NCBI GenBank assembly: GCA_050949865.1
Contig: JBMNGN010000001.1
Coordinates: forward strand, 310,001 to 374,000
From: JBMNGN01 sp050949865
Lineage (GTDB): Bacteria > Bacillota > Syntrophomonadia > Syntrophomonadales > Syntrophomonadaceae
Length of the DNA stretch: 64,000 nucleotides
Direction of reading: 5' to 3'
The translations under genes and the position numbers were made by a program. Positions 26,773 through 36,300 of the stretch are shown here, piece after piece (the stretch's first letter is position 1; every line of letters starts with the position of its first letter). The notes beneath the pieces are model-generated. The model did not search any database. It saw only the letters and a program-made list of their open reading frames with translations, and was not told where the DNA came from.

Positions 26773-28233
26773 TTAAGATTCCTCATTATCAGCTGCTATC
26801 TCTTGGATTTTAGCCATTTTCCCAATTTGGCCTTCAGGCAATGATTGAACCTGCCTCAGCTTTCTTTCAATGGTTTTAGTCTTTCTGGATGCGGTATCAA
26901 TGGAAGTAGTGGCCTCTTCCAGCTTTTTACGAGTCTTATCCAAAAGATGGGCAAACTTACCGAATTCATTTTTTACTATGGCCAGCAAATTCCAGACTTC
27001 ACCAGAGCGCTTCTCAATCGCCAGGGTTCTGAACCCTATCGATAGGCTGTTAAGCAAAGCTGCCATTGTAGTTGGACCAGCAATAATTACCCGGTAATCG
27101 GATTGTAAAGAGAAGACTAGCCCAGGACGTTTTACTACTTCTGCATAAAGGCCCTCGGTGGGCAGGAATAGAATAGCAAAATCTGTAGTTGCAGGTGGAT
27201 CTATGTATTTATCCCTAATAGCCTTAGCTTCAAGCCTGATCCTGTTTTCTAACTGCTTCCCTGCTTCTTCCACCATAAGCTGATTGCATTGTTCAGTTCC
27301 CTCTATTATCCTCAGGAAATCCTCCTGAGGAAATTTAGCATCAATGGGAAGGAGGACTTCGTTGTCGCCAGTCCCCCGTCCTGGCAGCCTTATAGCATAT
27401 TCCACCCTTTCCCTGCTGCCTTTTTTCGTTACTACATTAGTAAGGTATTGCTCCTGACTCAAGATCTGATCCAAAATATTGCCCAGTTGAATCTCGCCCC
27501 ATATTCCCCTGGTTTTAACATTGGTTAGCACCTTTTTCAGGTCACCAACCCCCGATGCCAAGGTCTGCATTTCTCCTAGCCCCTTATGTACCAGCTCCAG
27601 CCTTTCACTGACTATTTTAAAGGAATCACCCAATCTCTGTTCCAGGGTCGAATGCAGTTTATCATCCACCGTAGCTCGCATTTGCTCAAGTTTCTGGTTA
27701 TTATCTTCCTGAAGGGATTGTAGTCTTCGTTCCACTGTAATTCTTACATCTTCCAGTTTTTGTTGTGTGGCATTAGTAAACTCCTTTAAAGACTTTCCCA
27801 GTTCCTCGCGGTTGAACCGAGCATTTTGATCAGCTGACTCTATTACCGCTACCATATTCTTCTCCAATGTATCTCTTATTATCTCCCACTTGTTTTCGCT
27901 TGTACCAGCCATACTGGTTAACTGCAAAGAAAACATGTCTAACTGATTCTTCTGAAGATTTGATATCTCAACCATTCTGGTTAGGACAGAATCCTGGATA
28001 TTACTCAAAGCCATGGCTAACTCTTCTCTATCTTGCTTGGCCATGTGGTTTAATTCTCCCCGCAATAGAGTAAATTCATGATGCAGATTCTGGTTAATAT
28101 TGTCTAGCATTCTTTCAAATAATGCTACTTTAGCACCCAGCAAGGAGTCTTTATCTCTGTGACCTGTTCTATACAGATAAATTAGAATAACTGTCGATAA
28201 TATTAAATTTATGGCTATGAGAACCGTCTGCAT
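26773..28233 (-). CDS. rmuC: DNA recombination protein RmuC
   Basis: A 486-aa protein with an N-terminal membrane helix (VLIAINLILSTVILIYLY), a long coiled coil (residues ~35-210), then the RmuC nuclease-like domain with NVKTRGIWGEIQLGNILDQ, LPIDAKFPQEDF and FAILFLPTEGLYAEV. RmuC limits inversions at short inverted repeats in E. coli. Length and motif order fit the family. Confidence 0.93.
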   Translation of the reverse strand: MQTVLIAINLILSTVILIYLYRTGHRDKDSLLGAKVALFERMLDNINQNLHHEFTLLRGELNHMAKQDREELAMALSNIQDSVLTRMVEISNLQKNQLDMFSLQLTSMAGTSENKWEIIRDTLEKNMVAVIESADQNARFNREELGKSLKEFTNATQQKLEDVRITVERRLQSLQEDNNQKLEQMRATVDDKLHSTLEQRLGDSFKIVSERLELVHKGLGEMQTLASGVGDLKKVLTNVKTRGIWGEIQLGNILDQILSQEQYLTNVVTKKGSRERVEYAIRLPGRGTGDNEVLLPIDAKFPQEDFLRIIEGTEQCNQLMVEEAGKQLENRIRLEAKAIRDKYIDPPATTDFAILFLPTEGLYAEVVKRPGLVFSLQSDYRVIIAGPTTMAALLNSLSIGFRTLAIEKRSGEVWNLLAIVKNEFGKFAHLLDKTRKKLEEATTSIDTASRKTKTIERKLRQVQSLPEGQIGKMAKIQEIAADNEES

Positions 28234-28649
28234 TTATTATCTTCCTCCATTTTTATTTTTGGCAGCCAGATTAAACTGCTCAAGGTTTTTTTATTTTAAT
28301 TGTACCTATTGCCTACTCTTTAGTTAATGGTTTTGTGCAACCTCCGTTTTTCATACCCCGGTTTCAGGGCTTTACGGGTCAGCTCAAGTAGCCCCCCATC
28401 GCTGATTATACGGGTTACATTCTTTATTAATATCAGGTTGCTGTCTAGTCCTAATACTTCTGGCCCGATTATTTCCCTTGGTTAGGGGATAGGTCTTGAG
28501 GCTGATCGACCTTGGCAAATATGCCGGTCAAAAAAAAATAGCCTTAAGGCGCCATGCTTTGGGGCTATTCTTAGAAAACAACCTGATAAAATAATTGTCC
28601 AATAACAGTCTGTTCCAAATAATCCGGGTTGTTCAGTAAGTAGGAGCAA
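28234..28649. other. Intergenic region with a weak ORF remnant and a terminator
   Basis: A 53-codon minus-strand frame without a start codon (28320-28481) reads LTRKALKPGYEKRRLHKTIN at its end; it may be a fragment of a lost gene or chance. The terminator at 28530-28568 is listed separately. No other feature seen. Confidence 0.3.
28530..28568 (-). terminator. Terminator of the XRE/GGDEF-like gene
   Basis: On the minus strand, ATAGCC(CC) pairs with (AA)GGCTAT and is followed by a run of eight T residues. Confidence 0.75.
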
Positions 28650-29414
28650 TCAATACTCCAAGATGTTTAAATATTCATCATATACTACATAGAACAGTTT
28701 GGTTTTTTTCTCTTTTTTGGCCAGGCACAGGGTGCGGTCAGCAACAGCTAGCAAATTATCTAGGGAAATGTTATCATGAGGTACAACAAATACTACCCCA
28801 AGCTGTATATTAACACCCAGGGCTGAGTTGGAAATTTTCTTCTTGATTTCCTCGGTAACCGCTAATACTTCGTGGATTTCTAAATTAGATAATAGGATTA
28901 AAAACTCATTCTCTTTGTATCGCTGTACAAATCCTCCTGATGGTTTAATAACGCTGTTGAGAATAGCAGTAACCTCGAGCAGATATTTATCACCAATTAA
29001 TAACCCAAAGGTTTCACTAAACCGTTTAAAATTGTCTAATTCAGCTATAATCAACGCCAGGCTATAGTGGCTGTTTACTGCCATTTCCCACTCGCGCCTG
29101 ATTCTATCGGAAACATCTATACCACCAGGGGTTTGAGCTGTCTGATTAGTATCTATTGGCATATTAGCTTGACTGTTTGACTTTACAGAGGCAGGCCCCT
29201 CATTGTCTATTATGTACAAATCATTTATTTGAAATAGTTGAGAAATATCTGTCTCTAATGCTCGCGCAATTGCATAGGCATCTTGCAATTGAATCTTCTT
29301 TAGGGTTCCGTTTTCAATCCTGTTATATTTGGTTCTTTCAATACCGGTAATCTCGGATACCTGGGCCTGAGAAAAACCTAATTCCAGCCTGCGTTTCTTA
29401 AGCTTGTTTTCCAC
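28650..29414 (-). CDS. XRE helix-turn-helix regulator fused to a degenerate GGDEF domain
   Basis: About 254 aa. Residues ~1-60 are a Cro/CI helix-turn-helix (LKKRRLELGFSQAQVSEITGIERTKYNRIENG). Residues ~110-250 have the fold of a GGDEF diguanylate cyclase (LALIIAELDNFKRFSETFGLLIGDKYLLEV...LAVADRTLCLAKKEKK), but the signature is YKENEF in place of GGDEF, so cyclase activity is unlikely. GTG 29414 is chosen for its AAGGAG site ten bases upstream. It is divergent from a LexA-like gene. Confidence 0.75.
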   Translation of the reverse strand: MENKLKKRRLELGFSQAQVSEITGIERTKYNRIENGTLKKIQLQDAYAIARALETDISQLFQINDLYIIDNEGPASVKSNSQANMPIDTNQTAQTPGGIDVSDRIRREWEMAVNSHYSLALIIAELDNFKRFSETFGLLIGDKYLLEVTAILNSVIKPSGGFVQRYKENEFLILLSNLEIHEVLAVTEEIKKKISNSALGVNIQLGVVFVVPHDNISLDNLLAVADRTLCLAKKEKKTKLFYVVYDEYLNILEY

Positions 29415-29430
29415 AACAATCACTCTCCTT

Positions 29431-29445
29431 GTGTATATTATACAC
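29431..29445. promoter_or_regulatory. Dyad GTGTATATTATACAC in the divergent promoter region
   Basis: A perfect 7-1-7 palindrome immediately before the minus-strand regulator's ribosome binding site; a likely operator for one of the two flanking helix-turn-helix proteins. Confidence 0.5.
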
Positions 29446-29471
29446 ATTTATGCCATTTTTTGGAATACCCA

Positions 29472-29486
29472 GTGCATATTTTGCAC
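29472..29486. promoter_or_regulatory. Dyad GTGCATATTTTGCAC in the divergent promoter region
   Basis: Second dyad, GTGCA-N5-TGCAC, 41 bp from the first (start to start). Both share the GTG(T/C)A(T)..CAC outline, so they may be sites for one repressor. Confidence 0.5.
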
Positions 29487-29540
29487 GTTTATTGTAATAG
29501 TGGCGGGCAAAGGCTATTCTTTATTCTAAGAGGTGTCTGG

Positions 29541-30206
29541 ATGAGTACCTTGGGGCAACAGATTAAAAAATTTAGAAAATTGCTCAACCTAACCCAGAAC
29601 AGCTTGGCATCTGCCTTACAGGTGCCCAGAAATACTGTGGCTAACTGGGAAGTTGATCGTGCAACCCCTAGTATTGAAATGCTGCAAAAGATGGCCGATT
29701 TTTTTAACACCTCGGTTGACTCACTTTTGGGACGCGCTGAATCCAATTTAATTATAATTGATAACCCTACTGAAGCTTGTGTTACAGAAGCAACCTTATT
29801 GCGGCCGGATAACATTATTGTTATGCCAGTATTTAAAAGCCAGAAATTTAGTTCCCACAAACCTGCTCAAAATGCAAAGAATAATCAAATTGCCACCACC
29901 CTCCTTGCCGAATCAATCGAAACTAATATCCAAAAATATATTTATCTCCAGGTTAATGATGACAGCATGGCCCCCCAGATAACAAGGGGGGATATTATCC
30001 AGGTACATAAACAATCAACCATAGATAACGGTAATATAGGAGTGGTCAGGCTTCATAAAAGCGGTTTAGCAGTACGAAGAATTACCGTTATTAATGAAAA
30101 AATTTTATTAAGCGCAGATAATCCGACTTATGGCCAACTAATCCTTGATAGTGCGGACTGTGAGATTATGGGGCAAGTTAGTAAGGCGATTAAAAAGGTT
30201 CGCTAA
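29541..30206 (+). CDS. LexA/CI-like repressor (XRE + S24 peptidase-like domain)
   Basis: A 221-aa protein: helix-turn-helix at residues ~6-60 (LTQNSLASALQVPRNTVANWE) and an S24 fold at ~130-220. The nucleophile Ser is present in NDDSMAPQI, but the segment that normally supplies the catalytic Lys (..VKRI..) reads AVRRITV, so self-cleavage may be lost. No clear Ala-Gly cleavage site is visible. ATG 29541 has AGAGGTG upstream. It is divergent from the XRE/GGDEF-like gene and probably regulates the shared intergenic region. Confidence 0.75.
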   Translation: MSTLGQQIKKFRKLLNLTQNSLASALQVPRNTVANWEVDRATPSIEMLQKMADFFNTSVDSLLGRAESNLIIIDNPTEACVTEATLLRPDNIIVMPVFKSQKFSSHKPAQNAKNNQIATTLLAESIETNIQKYIYLQVNDDSMAPQITRGDIIQVHKQSTIDNGNIGVVRLHKSGLAVRRITVINEKILLSADNPTYGQLILDSADCEIMGQVSKAIKKVR

Positions 30207-30330
30207 AAATATTAACCAATAATGTCAATAGCTGCAATACCTAAAAAATACTGGTATCTAATAACTAATACCGCTATATTTAATCATATAGAGATTAAAT
30301 TATTTGAACAAATTGGGAGTAGGTGATAGA

Positions 30331-32127
30331 GTGGCAGAAAAATTCATCAGCAGGCGTAATATTGATTTTCTACTTTATGAGGTTTTTAACGTGGAAAAAT
30401 TGACCCAGTACGAGTATTTCCAGGATCATAACCGCCAGACTTTCAACCTGGTAGTTGATACAGCTTACAAACTGGCAAGTAAAAAGTTGTTCCCTGTTTT
30501 CCCGGAAATGGAATCGCACCCGCCCAGATTTGTTGATGGGATAGCCCGGGTTCATCCGGCAGTAAAAAATATTATGCAGGAATTTGGACGGGGAGGCTGG
30601 ATAAACGCGGCGCTCCCTTACGAATACGGCGGCCAGCAAATCCCTTCGGTTATCCAATCAATAATCCACTTTATTTTTGCTGCAGCCAATTCTTCTCTTA
30701 CCGTATATTCAAGCTTAACCTTTGGCGCTGCTAACTTGATTGTATCCTTCGGTTCCCAGGAGTTAAAGGATACGTATTTAGAGAATATGTTTGCCGGCCG
30801 ATGGCAGGGTACTATGGCCCTTACAGAACCGGATGCCGGGAGTTCCTTGGCAGATATTAAGACCCAGGCTTTAGATACCGGGCTGGGTTATTACAAGATT
30901 AAAGGAACTAAAATCTTTATTTCAGCCGGCGACACTGACGCGGTCGAAAATACGGTTCACATGATGCTGGCCAGGATAAAAGGAGCTCCGGCTGGAACAA
31001 AAGGGATATCCCTTTTTGTGGTCCCAAAATATAGAATAGGTAATAACGGACAACTAGTATATAATGATTTAACATGCAATGGTATAGAGCAAAAGATGGG
31101 CTACAAGGGCTGCCCCATCTGCCAGCTATCAATGGGAGATAATAACGACTGTCACGGATTTCTGGTCGGTGAACCCAATAAAGGTTTGAATTATATGTTT
31201 CAGATGATGAATGAAAAAAGGGTAAAAGTAGGAATAATTGCCGCCAGCAAAGCTACTGCCTGTTATCAGGCTGCACTCGAATACTGTAATCAGCGGTTAC
31301 AAGGCCGGCGCATCATTGATGAAAAAGATCCCTTGTCCCCGCAGATTCCAATAATTGAACACCCGGATGTCAAACGCATGCTTTTATTCCAGAAGGCTAT
31401 ATGTGAAGGCTCTTTATCCCTTTGCCTCCAGGCCAGCCTATACCTTGACCTGTCAAACAGAGGAAATCAAGAATACCAACTGCTTGCTGATTTTTTAATT
31501 CCGGTAGTAAAAAGCTACCCGGCAGAAATGGGAATATTATCGACCAGTGCAGCTATCCAGTGTTTGGGGGGATACGGCTACTGCCAGGACTTTCCTGTAG
31601 AGCAGTATTACCGGGATATCAGGATTGATGCTATACATGAAGGCACTACCGGAATCCAGGCTAAGGATTTGCTGGGCCGAAAAGTGACCATGAAAAACGG
31701 TAAAGCCTGCCAATTGTTTATTGAAGAAATCCAGGCAACGATTAACCTAGCCCAGCAAATACCGGAATTGCAGCCTTATGCAAATCGGCTGGCTGCTGCG
31801 CTTAATCTGTTCTCCGATGTCACCTCGTATTTATTAAACATTTACAGGGCAGGTGATGCAGAGAGATTCCAGGCTGATGCAACTGTGTACCTTATGATGA
31901 CAGGCATACTGGCTGTTGGGTGGCAGTGGCTATTACAGGCAATTACTGCTTTTAACGCGTTAAGTGGGGCTGTAACTGATAGTGATAGGAATTTTTATAA
32001 TGGTAAACTATATACCATGCAGTATTTCTTCAATTATGAGATTCCTAAAACCTCCGCCCTGGCTGAAACCTTAAAGCAAGACAATGCGGTAACCATGGAA
32101 ATCAAGCCCAAACATTTCTGTGATTGA
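30331..32127 (+). CDS. Acyl-CoA dehydrogenase
   Basis: A 598-aa member of the long (~600 aa) acyl-CoA dehydrogenase class. Visible: MALTEPDAGSSLADI (FAD/substrate-binding signature), KIFISAGD, the LGGYGYCQDFPVEQYYRDIRIDAIHEGTTGIQAKDLLGRK signature and an extra C-terminal domain. FAD enzyme of beta-oxidation introducing the 2,3-double bond. GTG 30331 follows AGGTG; the upstream TTG 30304 lacks a site. The acyl chain preference is unknown. Fits a fatty-acid-oxidising organism. Confidence 0.9.
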   Translation: MAEKFISRRNIDFLLYEVFNVEKLTQYEYFQDHNRQTFNLVVDTAYKLASKKLFPVFPEMESHPPRFVDGIARVHPAVKNIMQEFGRGGWINAALPYEYGGQQIPSVIQSIIHFIFAAANSSLTVYSSLTFGAANLIVSFGSQELKDTYLENMFAGRWQGTMALTEPDAGSSLADIKTQALDTGLGYYKIKGTKIFISAGDTDAVENTVHMMLARIKGAPAGTKGISLFVVPKYRIGNNGQLVYNDLTCNGIEQKMGYKGCPICQLSMGDNNDCHGFLVGEPNKGLNYMFQMMNEKRVKVGIIAASKATACYQAALEYCNQRLQGRRIIDEKDPLSPQIPIIEHPDVKRMLLFQKAICEGSLSLCLQASLYLDLSNRGNQEYQLLADFLIPVVKSYPAEMGILSTSAAIQCLGGYGYCQDFPVEQYYRDIRIDAIHEGTTGIQAKDLLGRKVTMKNGKACQLFIEEIQATINLAQQIPELQPYANRLAAALNLFSDVTSYLLNIYRAGDAERFQADATVYLMMTGILAVGWQWLLQAITAFNALSGAVTDSDRNFYNGKLYTMQYFFNYEIPKTSALAETLKQDNAVTMEIKPKHFCD

Positions 32128-32186
32128 GCTTAAATGGCGTTTTATTATTAATATATATAGTAAATGTTGCTGGAAAGAGGTTAATT

Positions 32187-32336
32187 ATGCAAGCGAAATG
32201 CGCAAACTGCAAATGGAGAATAGCGGCAGAAAAAAACCCGGGTAGATTAATGAGCAGACTCTGGTACTGGCATACCAGGTGGTACCCGGGTTGGAAAGCA
32301 TACCAAAAAGAACTCGGTAATAACCGAAGCAATTAA
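32187..32336 (+). CDS. Small Cys/Trp-rich hypothetical protein (49 aa)
   Basis: MQAKCANCKWRIAAEKNPGR opens with a CxxC knuckle, followed by RLWYWHTRWYPGWKAYQKEL. AAAGAGG lies nine bases upstream of ATG. It follows the acyl-CoA dehydrogenase by 60 bp and may be co-transcribed. Only one CxxC is present, so metal binding would need a dimer. Unknown function. Confidence 0.55.
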   Translation: MQAKCANCKWRIAAEKNPGRLMSRLWYWHTRWYPGWKAYQKELGNNRSN

Positions 32337-32451
32337 TAAATAAAAGTATACTAGCACCGAAATGGTAAATAATACGCAGGGTTTTATTGACTCTTTGCTT
32401 AAGGCTAATTACCTGTCGGTATGCAAGGGAATTTTTTGCCTAGGTGAGGAT

Positions 32452-34005
32452 GATCGTGTCAAGTTACTTTGGGTTTTTAAAAAAGAAAATCCCCTTTAAT
32501 AACTAAGCGGTTCTAATTGATCTTAAGAATTGCGCCGTTGCCGTTTTCTTTCCTTTGTTTAAAATAGCTATGTTCCCAAAGGTTTCATTAGTCGCAATCT
32601 GGTTTCTCTTCTTTAAGATTTCCTGATCCAATTTAAGCTGTCTTGCCTTGCTCAATTTACTTCTTTTTTTGGCTAATAAGAAATCATACACTACACCGCC
32701 ATTGGCTTGAAAAGCCCTTAATCTTGCCATTTGATCCACACCTATTCTGCACCACCCCAATGGCCTGGAACTTAACCTGGCTGATAAAATATGGCTGACA
32801 TGCCCTTCGGCGCTACATCCTACGTAATCTGGTTCATATTGATTTCTTATGCCATCCCAGTTCCCAAGTATATAACTTCTTGCTTCCCGCACAGATTTCT
32901 TCTTGGTATCTGTTTCAGTGGAGCTAATGATTTGGGTAAATAGTTTCTTCAATTTCTTCCGTTCCCCATTATTAATGTACTTCCACATAAAGGGTGTAAT
33001 GTCTGACATATGCGCTGTGGCTTGTGTTACATATTTTGATAGATGATAACGATCCAGCACATAAATACTTCCCTTGAGCCAGCCTAATCCATTTTTGATC
33101 CAGGAAGCTCCATCTCCCGATAGATAAATCTTCTCTATTAATTTTGCATCATACGCCTCATCAATATAGTCTGCTACTTCCAACCAAAGCTCATCGCTGT
33201 TAGTATAAATGCCGCTGAAATAACGTGGGTTTACAAGCTCCCAGCGCTCTTTCCCCACTTGTTTTATGCCTTCATGCACATACACTAACTTGGGTTCTGC
33301 GCATTTCCCATCTTGAAGAGCTACATGATCTTCATCAGCTTCTATGTATAGGGTCTTTACAATCTTTTTATTGTCCTTGATCTTGACTGCATTATTATCT
33401 ACACTGCCCAGCTTGCGGATGCTGTTCATTACCGTCTGGGAGGTTAGCTCCACTGCTTCAGCTGCTTTCTTTCCACTTCGCCTGTAAGGCATATCGATGG
33501 CTTCTTCTATCAATCTCGCCTGGAGTGAAGTATCCAGCTTATCATGTGCTGCTATCCCGACTAATTCATCTGAAAGGTAGCTGTATTCTCCGGTTTTCTT
33601 ATTTTGGTAATAGGTCCTTTTATAGCTGACTTCGCCAAATATCGTGGCCAGATTCTTGATGTCTCCTTTACTTTTCACTACCCAGGTTCGTTTCCTGTCC
33701 GCACTCTCTCTTACTGCTTTATCTAATGTTTCCATGGCTTCAGCTACGAGTTTTACCCCTATTCCATCCAGCATTGTCTGGGTGGCCATGATGAATTCAG
33801 ATATATCTCTTACCTCAGTTAAAAGTCTTTGTATTTCCTCCGCAAATTCTACCCTGATTACTTCTGCAATTTCTTGTATAATATGTTCCATAAGAGTTTC
33901 TCCTTTTCTTTGATGATTGGTTTATTTGCAATTCCTATTTTATCAAAGGGGAGATTCTCTTATTTATTTTTCTGCTCCTTTTTCCCAAAGTAATTTTACG
34001 CTAAG
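32452..34005 (-). mobile_element. ISLre2-family insertion sequence, copy 1
   Basis: 1,554 bp. Ends: GATCGTGTCAAGTTACTTTG (left) and, read inward from the right, CTTAGCGTAAAATTACTTTG. A 9-bp direct repeat GGTGAGGAT flanks it at 32443-32451 and 34006-34014, in agreement with the 9-bp duplications of this family. Nearly identical to copy 2 at 44845-46399, with one A inserted near the left end of copy 2. Confidence 0.95.
32503..33891 (-). CDS. ISLre2 (UPF0236) transposase, copy 1
   Basis: A 462-aa protein of the UPF0236/ISLre2 family: N-terminal helical region, KSKGDIKNLATIFGEVSYKRTYYQ, and the DDE-type core around YIEADEDHVALQDGK, LSGDGASWIKNGLGWL and LDRYHLSKYV. The predicted protein is identical to the one at 44897-46285. 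Intact, so the element may be mobile. Confidence 0.93.
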   Translation of the reverse strand: MEHIIQEIAEVIRVEFAEEIQRLLTEVRDISEFIMATQTMLDGIGVKLVAEAMETLDKAVRESADRKRTWVVKSKGDIKNLATIFGEVSYKRTYYQNKKTGEYSYLSDELVGIAAHDKLDTSLQARLIEEAIDMPYRRSGKKAAEAVELTSQTVMNSIRKLGSVDNNAVKIKDNKKIVKTLYIEADEDHVALQDGKCAEPKLVYVHEGIKQVGKERWELVNPRYFSGIYTNSDELWLEVADYIDEAYDAKLIEKIYLSGDGASWIKNGLGWLKGSIYVLDRYHLSKYVTQATAHMSDITPFMWKYINNGERKKLKKLFTQIISSTETDTKKKSVREARSYILGNWDGIRNQYEPDYVGCSAEGHVSHILSARLSSRPLGWCRIGVDQMARLRAFQANGGVVYDFLLAKKRSKLSKARQLKLDQEILKKRNQIATNETFGNIAILNKGKKTATAQFLRSIRTA

Positions 34006-34082
34006 GGTGAGGATTCTTCAATTGAAAAAACGGTATTATTTAATATATAATTAAATTACATGTAAATAAATGAGGGGTAAGG

Positions 34083-34499
34083 ATGAGTTCAGATCGTCTC
34101 TGCTTTAAACTTGGCTTAGCTGCCCGCAAATTGCAAAAATACTATAATCATCAATACTCGGCATTAGGAATTACAGCCGCCCAATCACTTGTATTATTCT
34201 CCCTTTTGCGAAAAGACGGACAGAATTTTAAGGACATAGCTGAAGAAGTTAAGTTAGACAGTTCAGCCATTACTGGTTTGGTAGACCGGTTAGAAAAAAT
34301 AGAGCTGGTTAGGAGAGGGGTAGATCCAAATGATAGAAGAGCCATTTGTATTTATTTGACTAACCAGGGTAGGGATATTGCTGAAAGAGCTATTAAAATC
34401 GCCGACAAAACTAATCAGAAACTGCGTTCTCGGGGCAATAAGGAACAACAAGCTTTTCTGGAAAATTTCTTGGATAACATCGGTGAGTTGTTAGGATAA
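34083..34499 (+). CDS. MarR-family transcriptional regulator
   Basis: A 138-aa winged-helix protein with the MarR recognition region (DIAEEVKLDSSAITGLVDRLEKIELVRRGVDPNDRRAICIYLTNQG). It stands next to the FeS protein/crotonase/flavin oxidoreductase genes and may control them or the acyl-CoA dehydrogenase upstream, from which ISLre2 copy 1 now separates it. The regulated genes are inferred from position only. Confidence 0.88.
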   Translation: MSSDRLCFKLGLAARKLQKYYNHQYSALGITAAQSLVLFSLLRKDGQNFKDIAEEVKLDSSAITGLVDRLEKIELVRRGVDPNDRRAICIYLTNQGRDIAERAIKIADKTNQKLRSRGNKEQQAFLENFLDNIGELLG

Positions 34500-34696
34500 T
34501 TAAAGGCCAATTCGGCTATATTATTTTGCTTTATTAAGTGACATATCATTAATTTACAAATAGATATTTAAATATTAAACATTTTACATGGAAGGAGGTT
34601 TCATAATAGGCTGCTTTGGCAATAACCACCTGTTTACGCGATCCTAAATAACTTATCAACCCGAAAAATCCTGTTAAGAACTACGGAGGTGAAAAA
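34500..34696. other. Intergenic region upstream of the FeS/crotonase operon
   Basis: About 200 bp of AT-rich sequence likely to hold the operon promoter. No distinct RNA structure seen. Confidence 0.35.
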
Positions 34697-35455
34697 ATGA
34701 AAAATACAATTAAGGATTATGCCCTGGGTCTTGGATTAGATGATATCGGTTTTGCTGCGGCAGAGGATTATAAAAGTCCCTTATCAACCCCAATAAATGA
34801 CATTTTCCCGGGAGTAAAAACGATTATTGTTATGGCCTTAAAAGAGCTGGACAATTGCGAAAGTGAAAACAAACAGATAGCTATGCATGGAAAAATGAAC
34901 GCTATGGCTTTCGCCCGGAGCTGCAATTATAGAGTGGCTCGTTTTATTCAGAAAGAGTTTAAAGCTAAGGTAATGAGTGTACAAAGTTCTTATCCGATAA
35001 GAATTGATGAAAAAACCAAATTGGCTGTAGCTGACGTTTCCCTTCGGCATGCTGCAGTAGCAGCAGGGCTAGGCAGTTTTGGGAGACATAATCTAGTTAT
35101 ACACCCCGAGATGGGAACCAGAGTAACCTTTAATGCCATACTTACCGATTTAGTATTACCTCCTGATCCTCCTAGGGAAAGGTTATGCAATGATTGTAAT
35201 CTATGTGTCGAAAACTGCCCTGGGAATGCATTAGCTACCGAAGGCCAGACTGATTATGCTAAATGTCTGGAGTGCAGTCAACCATATGGATTTAGGAGCA
35301 ATGTGAAGTTCTGGTCAAAATTTTTTAGCAGTAGTGAGGAAGAACAACAGAAGATGCTCAGGAATCCCCGTTATTTCCAAATGTACCAGGCACAGCTGGT
35401 TGGGTTCCAATACACATGTTTTGAATGTGTAAAAGCATGTCCCTTTGGCGATTGA
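34697..35455 (+). CDS. 4Fe-4S epoxyqueuosine reductase-like protein
   Basis: A 252-aa protein. The N-terminal part has the QueG-like cobalamin-binding outline (LGLDDIGFA..., LGSFGRHNLVIHPEMGTRVTFNAILTD). The C-terminal part has ferredoxin clusters CNDCNLCVENCPGNAL and CFECVKACPFGD. Short QueG relatives of this kind occur in anaerobes beside reductive enzymes, and true queuosine function is not certain. First gene of an operon with crotonase and an OYE-type reductase (25- and 40-bp gaps). Confidence 0.75.
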   Translation: MKNTIKDYALGLGLDDIGFAAAEDYKSPLSTPINDIFPGVKTIIVMALKELDNCESENKQIAMHGKMNAMAFARSCNYRVARFIQKEFKAKVMSVQSSYPIRIDEKTKLAVADVSLRHAAVAAGLGSFGRHNLVIHPEMGTRVTFNAILTDLVLPPDPPRERLCNDCNLCVENCPGNALATEGQTDYAKCLECSQPYGFRSNVKFWSKFFSSSEEEQQKMLRNPRYFQMYQAQLVGFQYTCFECVKACPFGD

Positions 35456-35480
35456 ATATCTTTGTTTTAGGAGGTAAACG

Positions 35481-36260
35481 ATGAGCAATAATGATTTTAT
35501 TGTAGAAATCCGCGGAAATATTTTACTTATGGGGCTTAACCGACCGGATAAACGGAATGCTTTAACTCCAAATATGTTTAACGAAATGGCCCGGGCATAC
35601 GGGGAGTTACATAATAACCCCAATCTCCGCTGTGGTTTGCTCTATGCTGTAGGTGATCATTTTACCAGTGGCTTAGACCTGCCCCAATGGTCAGGGAGGC
35701 TGGGCAAACGAGATTGGGAACCTGGAATGATGGATCCTTATGCCCGTACTGAAGAGATGACTTGTAAGAAGCCGGTAGTCATGGCATGCCAGGGTATTTG
35801 TTATACCATAGGGGTGGAACTCTTATTGGCTTCGGATGTCCGGATCGCGGCCCGGGATGTAAGGTTCGCCTTCCTGGAGGTAAAACGCGGTCTCTTCCCC
35901 CTTGCTGGCGGAACTGTACGCTTCTTCCGGGAAATCGGATGGGGTCACGCCAATCGCTATATATTAACCGGTGATGAATTAAAGGGAGAAGAGGCTTACC
36001 GTCTGGGCCTGGTTCAGGAATTGGTGGAGCCAGGGCAGCAGTTTGAACGGGCCTTGAACATAGCGGAGCGAATTGCCAAAGCTGCACCCTTAGGTGTCCA
36101 AAAAGCCTTATCTACCGCTCGCAAAGCTAGAGATTATGGGGACGTGGCCGCATTTTCCGCTATTGTGGAAGATACCAAAATAGTAACTTCCAGTAAGGAT
36201 GCCCAGGAAGGCGTGATGGCTTTTAAGGAACGGCGCGAACCGGTTTTTACCGGTGAATAG
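35481..36260 (+). CDS. Enoyl-CoA hydratase/isomerase (crotonase) family protein
   Basis: A 259-aa crotonase: NRPDKRNALTPNMF, the oxyanion region GDHFTSGLDLPQW and ACQGICYTIGVELLLASDVRIA, and FAFLEVKRGLFPLAGGTVRF with a Glu at the first catalytic position. AGGAGG lies seven bases before ATG. Probably hydrates or isomerises an enoyl-CoA in fatty-acid or aromatic acid breakdown; substrate unknown. Confidence 0.87.
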   Translation: MSNNDFIVEIRGNILLMGLNRPDKRNALTPNMFNEMARAYGELHNNPNLRCGLLYAVGDHFTSGLDLPQWSGRLGKRDWEPGMMDPYARTEEMTCKKPVVMACQGICYTIGVELLLASDVRIAARDVRFAFLEVKRGLFPLAGGTVRFFREIGWGHANRYILTGDELKGEEAYRLGLVQELVEPGQQFERALNIAERIAKAAPLGVQKALSTARKARDYGDVAAFSAIVEDTKIVTSSKDAQEGVMAFKERREPVFTGE

Positions 36261-36300
36261 ATGATAACACCTAACAGAATTGCTAGCAGGGGTGGTTGAA

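Noticed and set aside
28330..28480. c-di-GMP or other riboswitch between rmuC and the GGDEF-like gene
   Set aside because: No GEMM core; the segment is better explained as a start-less 53-codon reading frame, and the nearby hairpin is a plain terminator.
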